DNA of 47,601 nt. Origin: a virus. Under the pieces are notes generated by a model that saw only the letters and a program-made list of their open reading frames with translations, did no database searches and was not told the origin of the DNA. Location of the stretch: positions 1 through 47,601 of the IMG/VR virus record IMGVR_UViG_3300024313_000939. One strand, written 5' to 3'. Every line of letters starts with the position of its first letter. Position 1 is the first letter of the stretch. The position numbers and the translations under genes are program-made. Below are positions 25,489-32,390 of this stretch, one piece after another.

Positions 25489-25496
25489 TATAAATA
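25489..25496 (+). promoter_or_regulatory. Late promoter motif TATAAATA, phoH
   Basis: Two overlapping TATAAATA copies (25481-25488 and 25489-25496); the second ends 5 nt before ATG 25502. Confidence 0.55.
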
Positions 25497-25501
25497 TTTG
25501 T

Positions 25502-26272
25502 ATGCCGAAAAAAACACCTACTCGTAAAAGAGTAAAAGCGGTTAAGAGACAAGTGTCATCAGATGATGTTGCTCTTAAAAATACAGTCGATATTAACAGT
25601 GAAAAAAACTGGGATCTCGACTTCAAAATTAACGAAGACTACAAATTAACACCGAATCAGGTAGAATTTTTAGTGAAAGCATTGCAGCAAGATACGCGAA
25701 TGTGTATGATTGACGGACCAGCTGGTACAGCTAAAACCTACCTCACAGTATTAACTGCATTAAAAATGCTAAACAGAAAACAAATAGATAATATTATCTA
25801 TATTAGATCTATTGTTGAAAGTGCTTCACGTAGTATGGGTGCGTTACCAGGTGAGTTAGAAGAAAAATTCGCTCCATGGTCAATGCCTTTAGTAGATAAA
25901 CTTGAAGAGATAACTACAGCAGGAGCAGGTTCAAACTTAATGAATAAAGGTTATATTAAATGTATACCTGTTAATTTTACTAGAGGTTTAACATTTAAAA
26001 ATGCTTGCGTTATTATAGATGAAGCTCAAAATATGACTAAATCAGAGTTAACCACTATTTTAACTAGATTTGGTGAAAATAGTAAATATCTTGTTGTAGG
26101 TGATACATATCAAGCTGATATTGGTGAAAAAAGCGGTTTCATGAATATATTCAAAGCATTTGATGATCCTGTTTGCGATGAAAATGGTATAACTACTTTT
26201 AAATTTAACGAAGAAGATATTGTCAGAAGTGAGATATTAAGATTTATCGTCGAGAGACTCAACACCATTTAA
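25502..26272 (+). CDS. phoH: PhoH-like ATPase
   Basis: The 256-residue protein has a basic N-terminal tail and a PhoH ATPase core: Walker A GPAGTAKT (about residues 75-82), VIIDEAQNMT Walker B, TRFGENSKYLVVGDTYQADI sensor region. PhoH is a frequent marine-phage auxiliary gene. Its biochemical role is unsettled; RNA helicase or RNA-processing activity has been proposed. The promoter here is late-type, which argues against a simple early phosphate-stress role. The last 36 bp overlap the convergent gene 26237-26503. Confidence 0.92.
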   Translation: MPKKTPTRKRVKAVKRQVSSDDVALKNTVDINSEKNWDLDFKINEDYKLTPNQVEFLVKALQQDTRMCMIDGPAGTAKTYLTVLTALKMLNRKQIDNIIYIRSIVESASRSMGALPGELEEKFAPWSMPLVDKLEEITTAGAGSNLMNKGYIKCIPVNFTRGLTFKNACVIIDEAQNMTKSELTTILTRFGENSKYLVVGDTYQADIGEKSGFMNIFKAFDDPVCDENGITTFKFNEEDIVRSEILRFIVERLNTI

Positions 26273-26503
26273 AAGTTCTTTTAAAGCTTGTTCTAAACCG
26301 ATTGGTTGTACATTTACTATCGGAGAATTTACATCTTCCTTTTTTGGTTGCGGTATAACTGATCGCATTTTTGCAAATACATCCTGTTCAAGTTTTACTT
26401 GTTGAGGATCTCGTTCACGGGTAGCGGGTATACCACTAGATATACCCGCTTGATTAATTGGATTTTTATTTATATTGTTTTGATATATATCTCCTAACCC
26501 CAC
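26237..26503 (-). CDS. Small hypothetical protein downstream of queD
   Basis: The 88-residue, hydrophilic protein is rich in Gln, Asn, Pro and Lys (GIPATRERDPQQVKLEQDVF). No family recognised. It overlaps the queD end by 10 bp and the phoH end by 36 bp. A perfect 10-bp inverted repeat (26423-26450) lies within it. Coding support is mainly position and an intact frame. Confidence 0.5.
   Translation of the reverse strand: MGLGDIYQNNINKNPINQAGISSGIPATRERDPQQVKLEQDVFAKMRSVIPQPKKEDVNSPIVNVQPIGLEQALKELLNGVESLDDKS
26423..26450. repeat. Perfect 10-bp inverted repeat inside a coding region
   Basis: AGCGGGTATA, 8-nt spacer, TATACCCGCT. It is GC-richer than its surroundings. No adjacent T run follows on either strand. 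It may form a hairpin in phoH read-through RNA or in the minus-strand mRNA. Confidence 0.6.
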
Positions 26504-27117
26504 GACGTACCTTCAAATGGATTACCTAAACCTTGCGTTACTTTATTATGTAAAGGTGCTGCATAAGTTTGTTCTTTTACTGGTTTATCTTGAGGAATTT
26601 CAGTAACTGTATTTTCTACAACTGCAGTTACATTTTCTTTCTCTGTATTATCTTGAATCTGTAGCGTAATATCACCGAGACTCTCTTCATAAATTGCACT
26701 ATTCCCTTCATGCTCCCAGACCTCTACTTTAATAACTCTTACACGGTTATTAGTTTGTTCAGTTACAAATTTATTAGTTGTCTCATAAACCCATTCAGCA
26801 GTTCTTTCAATACCTACACCTTTTTCAGCAATACGTAAATCAATCATGCCCTTATCAGACATCAACTTAAATGTATTTAATTCTGGATCATCAGCAGCTA
26901 CTACAGTTGTATGATCGAATTGATTTTCTAAAAGTTTTTTAATTTCTCTACAACCACCGAAATCATAAATCCAATTCTTATCATCTAATTGATCTGCTGT
27001 AAACCATAACTTACATTGCAATCTATAACCATGAATTAACTTACAATGACTATCTGCTCTCCACTGACGAAAGGCTGTACTACCCATCGGTATAATCTTT
27101 GTTGATACATATCTCAT
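26494..27117 (-). CDS. queD: QueD-like 6-carboxy-tetrahydropterin synthase with altered zinc site
   Basis: The 207-residue protein has the QueD/PTPS pattern: catalytic Cys in SHCKLIHGYRL, WIYDFGGCREIK, FDHTTV, and GIERTAEWVYE. QueD turns dihydroneopterin triphosphate into CPH4, the substrate of QueE. The usual zinc-binding His-Gly-His is here His-Gly-Tyr, and the usual early 'F-x-A-A-H' is FRQWRADSH. So two of three zinc His are replaced or shifted; the enzyme may use a different ligand set. It has a ~70-residue C-terminal tail, longer than bacterial QueD (~120). It has its own early promoter and lies near queE and folE2. Confidence 0.8.
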   Translation of the reverse strand: MRYVSTKIIPMGSTAFRQWRADSHCKLIHGYRLQCKLWFTADQLDDKNWIYDFGGCREIKKLLENQFDHTTVVAADDPELNTFKLMSDKGMIDLRIAEKGVGIERTAEWVYETTNKFVTEQTNNRVRVIKVEVWEHEGNSAIYEESLGDITLQIQDNTEKENVTAVVENTVTEIPQDKPVKEQTYAAPLHNKVTQGLGNPFEGTSWG

Positions 27118-27123
27118 ATTATT

Positions 27124-27151
27124 ATTATGATAACAATTTATAAAAAATCAA
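27124..27151 (-). promoter_or_regulatory. Sigma70-like promoter of queD
   Basis: TTGATT, 16-bp spacer, CATAAT, 6 nt, ATG 27117. Confidence 0.5.
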
Positions 27152-27169
27152 CTTTTTTAAAAATAATAG

Positions 27170-27197
27170 TTGACTTCAAAAAAAATAATTTTATAAT
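27170..27197 (+). promoter_or_regulatory. Orphan sigma70-like promoter
   Basis: TTGACT, 16-bp spacer, TATAAT on the plus strand, with no plus-strand gene downstream. Predicted RNA starts near 27204 with a purine-rich stretch (GAGGGAAGGGACGAG), a weak 6-bp stem (AGATAA / TTATCT) and T7 at 27238-27244. It reads antisense into the collagen-like gene. Confidence 0.5.
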
Positions 27198-27228
27198 ATC
27201 TTTAGATAAGAGGGAAGGGACGAGATAA

Positions 27229-28233
27229 TTATCTATATTTTTTTACTATATCCACGAATGACGTCTTATTTATTGGTATTAGTATAACATGATTTTTAAA
27301 ACTTTCATTTAACGTTGTTTTAAAACCAATCTCTGATAAAGTTATACAATGCTCAGCTAATATGCTCTCAAACCAATTAAAGAATGACTTTTCCATATAA
27401 ACTCTATCTTTAAGTCTTTGCATTGCTGCATTTCTTACGTTAGGATCAATATTTTGACCATGTCTTTGCAATACACTGATTGCTGCTTGTGAATTATTAT
27501 CATCACCTCTATCTGCAACAGTATTAACTAATTCTTTTGTTAATTTAATTTGTTCATCTTTATTCGATGCAGTACCTAACTTCTTAATCCAATTATTAAA
27601 ATATAAAGATAAATTTTCTCTTGAATTATTACCTGCAGGAGATTTTGGTGGTAAAGGATCTTTTATTACACCGCCACCTGGTTTACCTCCTGGACCTGGT
27701 TTACCTCCTGGACCTGGTTTACCTCCTGGACCTGGTTTACCTCCTGGACCTGGTTTACCTCCTGGACCTGGTTTACCTCCTGGACCTGGTTTAGATTCAC
27801 CACCACCGAACATCATTTGCTGTTGCATTTGAATATTCTTTAGTTGTTCAGCCCTAGCTTGGGCTTCTTGTTTTCTGGTCTCAGCTTTGTTTCTTCTATT
27901 AGTATTAGTACCAGGTGTAATACGATCTAAAAACTTACCAAACTTACCCAATCCTCTTCCTACCGCACCTGCTGTTTTAGCTACACCTCTAGCTGTTGTT
28001 CCTATACCCTGACCAGCTAGCTGAGCTGCGTTTGTTGCACCCCTACCTAACCCTTTCGCAGCACTAACAGTATTATCACCATAATTACTACGGATCGGCG
28101 ATGTACTACTTCGTCTCCATTCTAAAAGAGTTTGTTTAAAATTACCCTTTTTATAAACATTTTCTATAATAGGATTTTTTTTATTAAGATTAAAAACTTT
28201 TTCAGTTTTTTCAAATAATTCTTTATCGGTCAT
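27229..28233 (-). CDS. Collagen-like repeat structural protein
   Basis: The 334-residue protein has a charged N-terminal region, a Gly/Ala-rich helical zone (residues ~58-103: AKGLGRGATNAAQLAGQGIG...), a Gln-rich helix, six tandem PGPGGK hexapeptides (Gly at every third position, collagen-like), and a C-terminal domain including LSLYFNNWIKKLG and a final hydrophobic segment. Collagen-like triple helices are typical spacers in phage fibres. ELFE near the N-terminus could be a phi-x-E protease site, but the leader is a poor capsid-targeting match. A late motif lies 5 nt before the ATG. Confidence 0.75.
   Translation of the reverse strand: MTDKELFEKTEKVFNLNKKNPIIENVYKKGNFKQTLLEWRRSSTSPIRSNYGDNTVSAAKGLGRGATNAAQLAGQGIGTTARGVAKTAGAVGRGLGKFGKFLDRITPGTNTNRRNKAETRKQEAQARAEQLKNIQMQQQMMFGGGESKPGPGGKPGPGGKPGPGGKPGPGGKPGPGGKPGPGGKPGGGVIKDPLPPKSPAGNNSRENLSLYFNNWIKKLGTASNKDEQIKLTKELVNTVADRGDDNNSQAAISVLQRHGQNIDPNVRNAAMQRLKDRVYMEKSFFNWFESILAEHCITLSEIGFKTTLNESFKNHVILIPINKTSFVDIVKKYR
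27680..27787 (-). repeat. 18-bp tandem repeat encoding PGPGGK, six copies
   Basis: Six exact copies of ggtttacctcctggacct (forward strand). Exact identity at third positions points to recent expansion and probable length variation. Confidence 0.95.
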
Positions 28234-28260
28234 TGAAATATTTAATCTATATAGTATAAT
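28233..28260 (+). promoter_or_regulatory. Sigma70-like promoter of folE2
   Basis: TTGAAA, 16-bp spacer, TATAAT, 6 nt, ATG 28267. The -35 starts in the divergent gene's start codon. Confidence 0.65.
28239..28246 (-). promoter_or_regulatory. Late-type motif ATTAAATA, collagen-like gene
   Basis: ATTAAATA ends 5 nt before ATG 28233. It lies in the spacer of the divergent folE2 promoter. Confidence 0.4.
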
Positions 28261-28266
28261 AGATAT

Positions 28267-29319
28267 ATGTCCGAAAAAAATAAAAGTTACGAATGGTTAG
28301 GTGATGATGTAAGTGAGAGTGAACTTACCGGTGAGAAGGATATTATTGCAAAAGAACTAATGGGTGAAGAATATAGTAAGAGTTATTTTCCTCCTATTAG
28401 AGTTTATGATAATAAAGTTAAAGCTGATAGAAAATATATTTCATCATTACCTGATTTACAAAACGGTCCATCAAGTTTAATTCAAGGTGCTGCAGTACCT
28501 ATCCAACAAGTAGGTATACATAACTTCAAGTTACCTCTTACTTATAAGAAGAGAGATGGTAAGACTATTAATCTTGAAACTAGTGTAACTGGTAGTGTTA
28601 GTTTAGAAGCTCATAAGAAGGGTATTAATATGTCCCGTATTATGAGAAGTTTTTATGACCATAAGGATGATCTATTTAGTATTAATAATATTAAAGATGT
28701 ATTAGAGTCTTATAGAGAAAATCTTAAATGCTTTGATTCGAGAATTATGCTTAAGATTTCATATCCTATTAAGCAAACTAGTTTACGTAGTGGTTTAGAA
28801 GGTTATCAATATTATGATGTAGTATTTGAAGGTGATCTTACTAAAGATGGTGAGTTTAAGAAGTATATTCACTTTGATTTTGTGTATTCATCTGCATGTC
28901 CTTGTAGTTTTGAATTAAGTGAGCATGCTGAAAAGTATCGTAATCGTGCTACAGTACCTCATAGTCAACGTAGTGTTGCAAGAGTTAGTGTTAAGTTTGA
29001 TGATATGTTATGGGTGGAAGATATACAAGAGTTATGCTTAGCTGCTTTACAAACTGAAACTCAAGTTATGGTTAAGAGAGAAGATGAGCAAGCATTTGCC
29101 GAACTTAATGGTTCAAATCTAAAGTTTGTAGAAGATGCAGTACGTTTAATGTATGAAAAGCTTAATAATGAATCTCGTATTAAAGACTTTAAGATTGTAG
29201 CTTCTCATAATGAGAGTCTTCATAGCCATAATGCTATATCAGTTATAGTTAAAGGTGTTGAAGGAGGCTTTTCAGCAGGTGTTGCAAGAGATGTATTTGA
29301 AACTACAGGTTTAAGATAA
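28267..29319 (+). CDS. folE2: GTP cyclohydrolase IB (FolE2)
   Basis: The 350-residue protein carries FolE2 signatures: VPIQQVGIHNFKLPL, EAHKKGINMSR, ACPCSFELSEH with metal-ligand Cys, VPHSQRSVARV, and the terminal SLHSHNAISV. FolE2 makes 7,8-dihydroneopterin triphosphate from GTP, the first step for both folate and 7-deazaguanines. With queD and queE here, the phage can supply CDG. The protein has a ~40-residue N-terminal extension compared with the bacterial core. It is transcribed from its own early promoter and ends abutting the convergent gene at 29320. Confidence 0.93.
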   Translation: MSEKNKSYEWLGDDVSESELTGEKDIIAKELMGEEYSKSYFPPIRVYDNKVKADRKYISSLPDLQNGPSSLIQGAAVPIQQVGIHNFKLPLTYKKRDGKTINLETSVTGSVSLEAHKKGINMSRIMRSFYDHKDDLFSINNIKDVLESYRENLKCFDSRIMLKISYPIKQTSLRSGLEGYQYYDVVFEGDLTKDGEFKKYIHFDFVYSSACPCSFELSEHAEKYRNRATVPHSQRSVARVSVKFDDMLWVEDIQELCLAALQTETQVMVKREDEQAFAELNGSNLKFVEDAVRLMYEKLNNESRIKDFKIVASHNESLHSHNAISVIVKGVEGGFSAGVARDVFETTGLR

Positions 29320-29754
29320 TTAATCTAGGTTACCTTCAGCACTTACATCGATCAAACCGCCAAGTTGTTCGATGAAATCTTTACCAACGAGTATTTTATA
29401 CTCGTTTTCTTTTCTATCACCTATAGAGAATTTAGTAGCTGGGTATTTTTTATCACCAATTTCAATATCAAACTCTACAACTGGTCTAGTTTCAATATTA
29501 CCAGAACCGATATTGATATTAATTAATTCAACAACAGGTTTCGTTAATATCTTATCATTAACAGTTTTAAATGGTATTTCTTCACCAACATTAGTGTTGA
29601 ACTTATCACCTTCTACAGGTAATCCATGTAAAACATTATAAGCCCCATTGCCGCTATCAACTTTAGCTTCAATGGGACCTAATTCTTTAAAAGTTATAGT
29701 TTCAATCAAACCAAGAGGTTTGTTGGATTCAAAAAATGTTTTAAAGTTAATCAC
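29320..29754 (-). CDS. Retropepsin-like protein with capsid-targeting-like leader
   Basis: The 144-residue protein starts at GTG 29754: INFKTFFESNKPLG after Met, with phi-x-E at FFE. The body matches retropepsin-like 'ATP-dependent zinc protease' proteins: PIEAKVDSGNGAYNVLHG (catalytic-type Asp-Ser-Gly), RPVVEFDIEIGDKKY, and FSIGDRKENEYKILVGKDF, then GLIDVS. One D-S-G per chain implies a dimeric active site if it is a protease. GTG is supported by a CATAAATA motif exactly 5 nt upstream and by the leader match. Either a packaged protease or a structural domain is possible. Confidence 0.7.
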   Translation of the reverse strand: MINFKTFFESNKPLGLIETITFKELGPIEAKVDSGNGAYNVLHGLPVEGDKFNTNVGEEIPFKTVNDKILTKPVVELININIGSGNIETRPVVEFDIEIGDKKYPATKFSIGDRKENEYKILVGKDFIEQLGGLIDVSAEGNLD

Positions 29755-29759
29755 ATTAT

Positions 29760-29767
29760 TATTTATG
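29760..29767 (-). promoter_or_regulatory. Late-type motif CATAAATA, gene at 29754
   Basis: It ends 5 nt before the GTG start and helps decide that start. Confidence 0.5.
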
Positions 29768-29951
29768 CTTTACCTGTATTCTTTACATCCTGAATTTCTT
29801 TTCTAATAACTTTTGTAAGCTTTGCAATTTCTAGAAGAGCTTTTCTAGCTCTAGTACCAGCTGCTGCAACACCCTTTTCGTTAAACTTTTCAATTTCTTC
29901 TTGAAAAGCATTGTATTGATCTGTTAGTAATGTAATATTATTTTCTTCCAT
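29763..29951 (-). CDS. Histone H1/Hc1-like small protein
   Basis: The 62-residue protein has FQEEIEKFNEKGVAAAGTRARKALLEIAKL followed by TKVIRKEIQDVK (reported as residues ~16-57). The 'KG-x-x-A-A-G-T-R-A-R-K-A-L' core is the hallmark of short bacterial and phage proteins annotated as histone H1-like/Hc1. It is probably a nucleoid-type DNA binder, perhaps condensing DNA in the host or head. A TATAAATA late motif lies 7 nt before the ATG. Confidence 0.7.
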   Translation of the reverse strand: MEENNITLLTDQYNAFQEEIEKFNEKGVAAAGTRARKALLEIAKLTKVIRKEIQDVKNTGKA

Positions 29952-29958
29952 AATAATC

Positions 29959-29966
29959 TATTTATA
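29959..29966 (-). promoter_or_regulatory. Late promoter motif TATAAATA, histone-like gene
   Basis: Perfect TATAAATA, 7 nt before ATG 29951. Confidence 0.5.
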
Positions 29967-29991
29967 AAGGTAATATTTTTTTTCAAATATA

Positions 29992-30603
29992 TTATATGTA
30001 TTCATCTTTTAAGGTAGTTTTATTAAACCAATTACCATCATGGTAGTGTTTACCATATTTACTGAAAGTATTAACATCATAACCAGTAATTTTTTTATTC
30101 TTAAGAAAATTGTTAAGCATTAGCGGTCCTGTACTATATAATACTTCAATTGTCTGGGTTTTTATATTTTTAATATTATCAATTTTTTTAATAGCTTTTA
30201 TATATAGTAGTAGTTCTTTATAAAGAGTTTCTTTTTTATTAGCATATAATAAAAAAGGTCCATAATACTCTATGCCTTTTTCAAATTTTTCTTTGAAAAA
30301 TATACAATCATTACTAATTAATAATTCTTCTATATTTGAATATAGTTTAACATCGATATCTATATATAAACCTCCAAAATTATATATGATATAATATTTT
30401 GCATAATCAATCTTTTCAATTTTTGATTTAAATTTTATTTTTTCATTTTTTAATAAACTATCAATACTTTTATCATCCCAAAATATAAAATTCCAACCAG
30501 GTAATTTTTTTTTCCATGAATCAATATTTTTTAAATATTTTTCAGGTATATTTTCATTTTTCCAAGTGTAATGTAAATTTTTCGTTATATTTGTTGTTTG
30601 CAT
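29992..30603 (-). CDS. Glycosyltransferase family 32 (DXD sugar transferase)
   Basis: The 203-residue protein has the GT32/OCH1-like pattern: LHYTWKNENIPEKYLKN, PGWNFIFWDD, then KIDYAKYYIIYNFGGLYIDIDV with the D82-x-D84 metal motif, and a C-terminal YHDGNWFNK. It probably transfers a hexose from an NDP donor. It is the last gene of the second sugar island. Its start overlaps the previous gene by 50 bp; no later Met gives a complete fold, so I keep this start. Confidence 0.85.
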   Translation of the reverse strand: MQTTNITKNLHYTWKNENIPEKYLKNIDSWKKKLPGWNFIFWDDKSIDSLLKNEKIKFKSKIEKIDYAKYYIIYNFGGLYIDIDVKLYSNIEELLISNDCIFFKEKFEKGIEYYGPFLLYANKKETLYKELLLYIKAIKKIDNIKNIKTQTIEVLYSTGPLMLNNFLKNKKITGYDVNTFSKYGKHYHDGNWFNKTTLKDEYI

Positions 30604-31300
30604 CTCCGGTCCACATTATTGAATCATTTAAATGTTTTCTATCTTTATAAGTTTCCTCAAGTAAGTGTATATCAATATTATTAGGTTTAAATTTATGTAA
30701 AGCGTAATGGTCAGCATCCCAATCAGTAAAATTATTTTCCGTAAAAATATAATTTATAATTTTCTCGATATAAGTTTTATTATTTTTTGTATTTTTAAAT
30801 AAAAGAAAACCTTCATTACTAAAAACATCACTATTAGACTCGCTCTTTACAGTCAGTAGATCATGGTTTAAATTAAACACGTCATCGAAATTTTTAAGAG
30901 CTATGGTATCTACATCTAACGATAAAACATTATAATTCTTATTTAAAAGTTCATTAATTGATAAAAATCTTGAATGACACGTGTAAAAACTTCTTGGACT
31001 ATATAAAATTTTTCTAACATCTAAAATGTTCTTAATTTTATATACATGATTCAATATAATTTTTTCCTTAGTTTTTAAAAGTGTCTTTTTATTACTAATT
31101 AATGGGTTATCTTCAATAATATTAATATTTTTATATTTAGTTTTTATTTCATGAAGTTGTTCACTAGTAAAATCTATTACCCTAACAAAAATATCTGCTT
31201 TAACTTTAACTTCGATTAAGGAATCTAAAAATGGATACAGATATTTAACGTAGTTATAATCAGTTGAACATGTAATAGCGTTATTCAAAATAGTTTTCAT
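30554..31300 (-). CDS. DXD glycosyltransferase, paralogue A
   Basis: The 248-residue protein is a GT-A/GT8-like enzyme: an opening AITCSTDYNYVKYLYPFLDSL, a central VLSLDVDTIAL (DVD metal motif), SNEGFLLFKN, a DADHYALHKF acceptor-side segment and a terminal NDSIMWTGD. It shares layout and end motif with 37401-38264 and 38242-39042, so the three are paralogues. It overlaps the amidinotransferase gene by 20 bp. Confidence 0.75.
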   Translation of the reverse strand: MKTILNNAITCSTDYNYVKYLYPFLDSLIEVKVKADIFVRVIDFTSEQLHEIKTKYKNINIIEDNPLISNKKTLLKTKEKIILNHVYKIKNILDVRKILYSPRSFYTCHSRFLSINELLNKNYNVLSLDVDTIALKNFDDVFNLNHDLLTVKSESNSDVFSNEGFLLFKNTKNNKTYIEKIINYIFTENNFTDWDADHYALHKFKPNNIDIHLLEETYKDRKHLNDSIMWTGDANNKYNEKFTLHLEK

Positions 31301-32390
31301 ATTTACTTTTTCTCCTTATATCTAAAGTAGTGCAATGATGAGCGCCGCTAAAAATTTCGCAGTGTCTAAAAGGTGTACCTATCGCTTCTATATTATATTT
31401 TCTAAGTTTATAATTTAAAACTTTTTCATATTGAGGATGACATACAATTAATTCTTTCGATATACTAAAAACGTTTAATTCTATTCTAGGTGAAGCAAGT
31501 TTTATACATTGTTTATCTATTTCTTGTTTACTACGCTCTCTCATAGGTATATAGACAAGATCCCATGTTTGTAACTCTTTCGGTAATTTATCTCTAATAA
31601 ACTCTTTTGTTATTATAGCAAGACCTGGTTTAAGGGGTAAAAAAGAAGAATCGATATGAGAATCTGCAAGCGGGGCAGTTAAAATTTTATATTTATTACC
31701 TAAAGTATTCTGAAGCCATTGTGCACCTAACCTTTGATTTTCATTAACAACATTCATTAATATATGACTACCTAATCTCATACAATTAGCAGCATCAAAC
31801 ATTATTTCATAACCACAATCGTAGTAATTTTCTTTTTGCTTTATATCATTATAGTGTTGTCTTCCGGTAGATTCTTCAATCCAGGATAAATCAAAACTAT
31901 TATCAGTCATTAAAGGTTTTGGAGCATGTAACCACTTACCACCCTTTTTAAAATAGTCTAAAAATAAATGATGTAATAAATTATTTTCAAAATATCGATA
32001 TCTACATGTCGGTGGTGATTCAATAATCGTGTCCCCTACAACCATAGCCATATCTCTTACATTTAAAGCGGGGTGTATTGTACTATCAAATACAGGTGTT
32101 TTTACATTACATATACGATTTGGCTTTTTAGGTCGTTTAACTATAACATTTAAAGTTTTTAATAGATCGACAAATTTTTCAAGATCTTCTGAATGCTCTT
32201 CACAATGTTTTTTATTAATTGTTTGATTACCAAATTCATAATGTTTACCGTTATATAAATTTTCATGAAAAAATAATTTAAAGGAATAATCAAGTAATGG
32301 TAGGTCTGTAGGAAAACCATTACCAACGATTACTTCTTCAAGTTGATCCCATTCATTATGACTATTTACTATCGAATTCTTTAAGCTCAT
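31281..32390 (-). CDS. Amidinotransferase (arginine:glycine / inosamine-P type)
   Basis: The 369-residue protein matches the AGAT/StrB1 amidinotransferase family. The catalytic triad can be placed: D199 in FDAANCMRLG, H245 in DSHIDSSFLPLKPG, and C353 in SGAHHCTTLDIRR (human AGAT Asp254, His303, Cys407). The N-terminal NEWDQLEEVIVG and NVRDMAMVVGD are also typical. It would move an amidino group from arginine to an amine, giving a guanidino compound. Amid sugar aminotransferases and glycosyltransferases, an amino sugar or aminocyclitol acceptor is more likely than glycine; this is inference. Length is normal and the active site intact. Confidence 0.88.
   Translation of the reverse strand: MSLKNSIVNSHNEWDQLEEVIVGNGFPTDLPLLDYSFKLFFHENLYNGKHYEFGNQTINKKHCEEHSEDLEKFVDLLKTLNVIVKRPKKPNRICNVKTPVFDSTIHPALNVRDMAMVVGDTIIESPPTCRYRYFENNLLHHLFLDYFKKGGKWLHAPKPLMTDNSFDLSWIEESTGRQHYNDIKQKENYYDCGYEIMFDAANCMRLGSHILMNVVNENQRLGAQWLQNTLGNKYKILTAPLADSHIDSSFLPLKPGLAIITKEFIRDKLPKELQTWDLVYIPMRERSKQEIDKQCIKLASPRIELNVFSISKELIVCHPQYEKVLNYKLRKYNIEAIGTPFRHCEIFSGAHHCTTLDIRRKSKYENYFE

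Noticed and set aside
27118-27228. Riboswitch (preQ1-like) upstream of queD
   Set aside because: No paired stem plus A-rich tail of the preQ1 type is visible; only a promoter and a purine-rich segment are supported.
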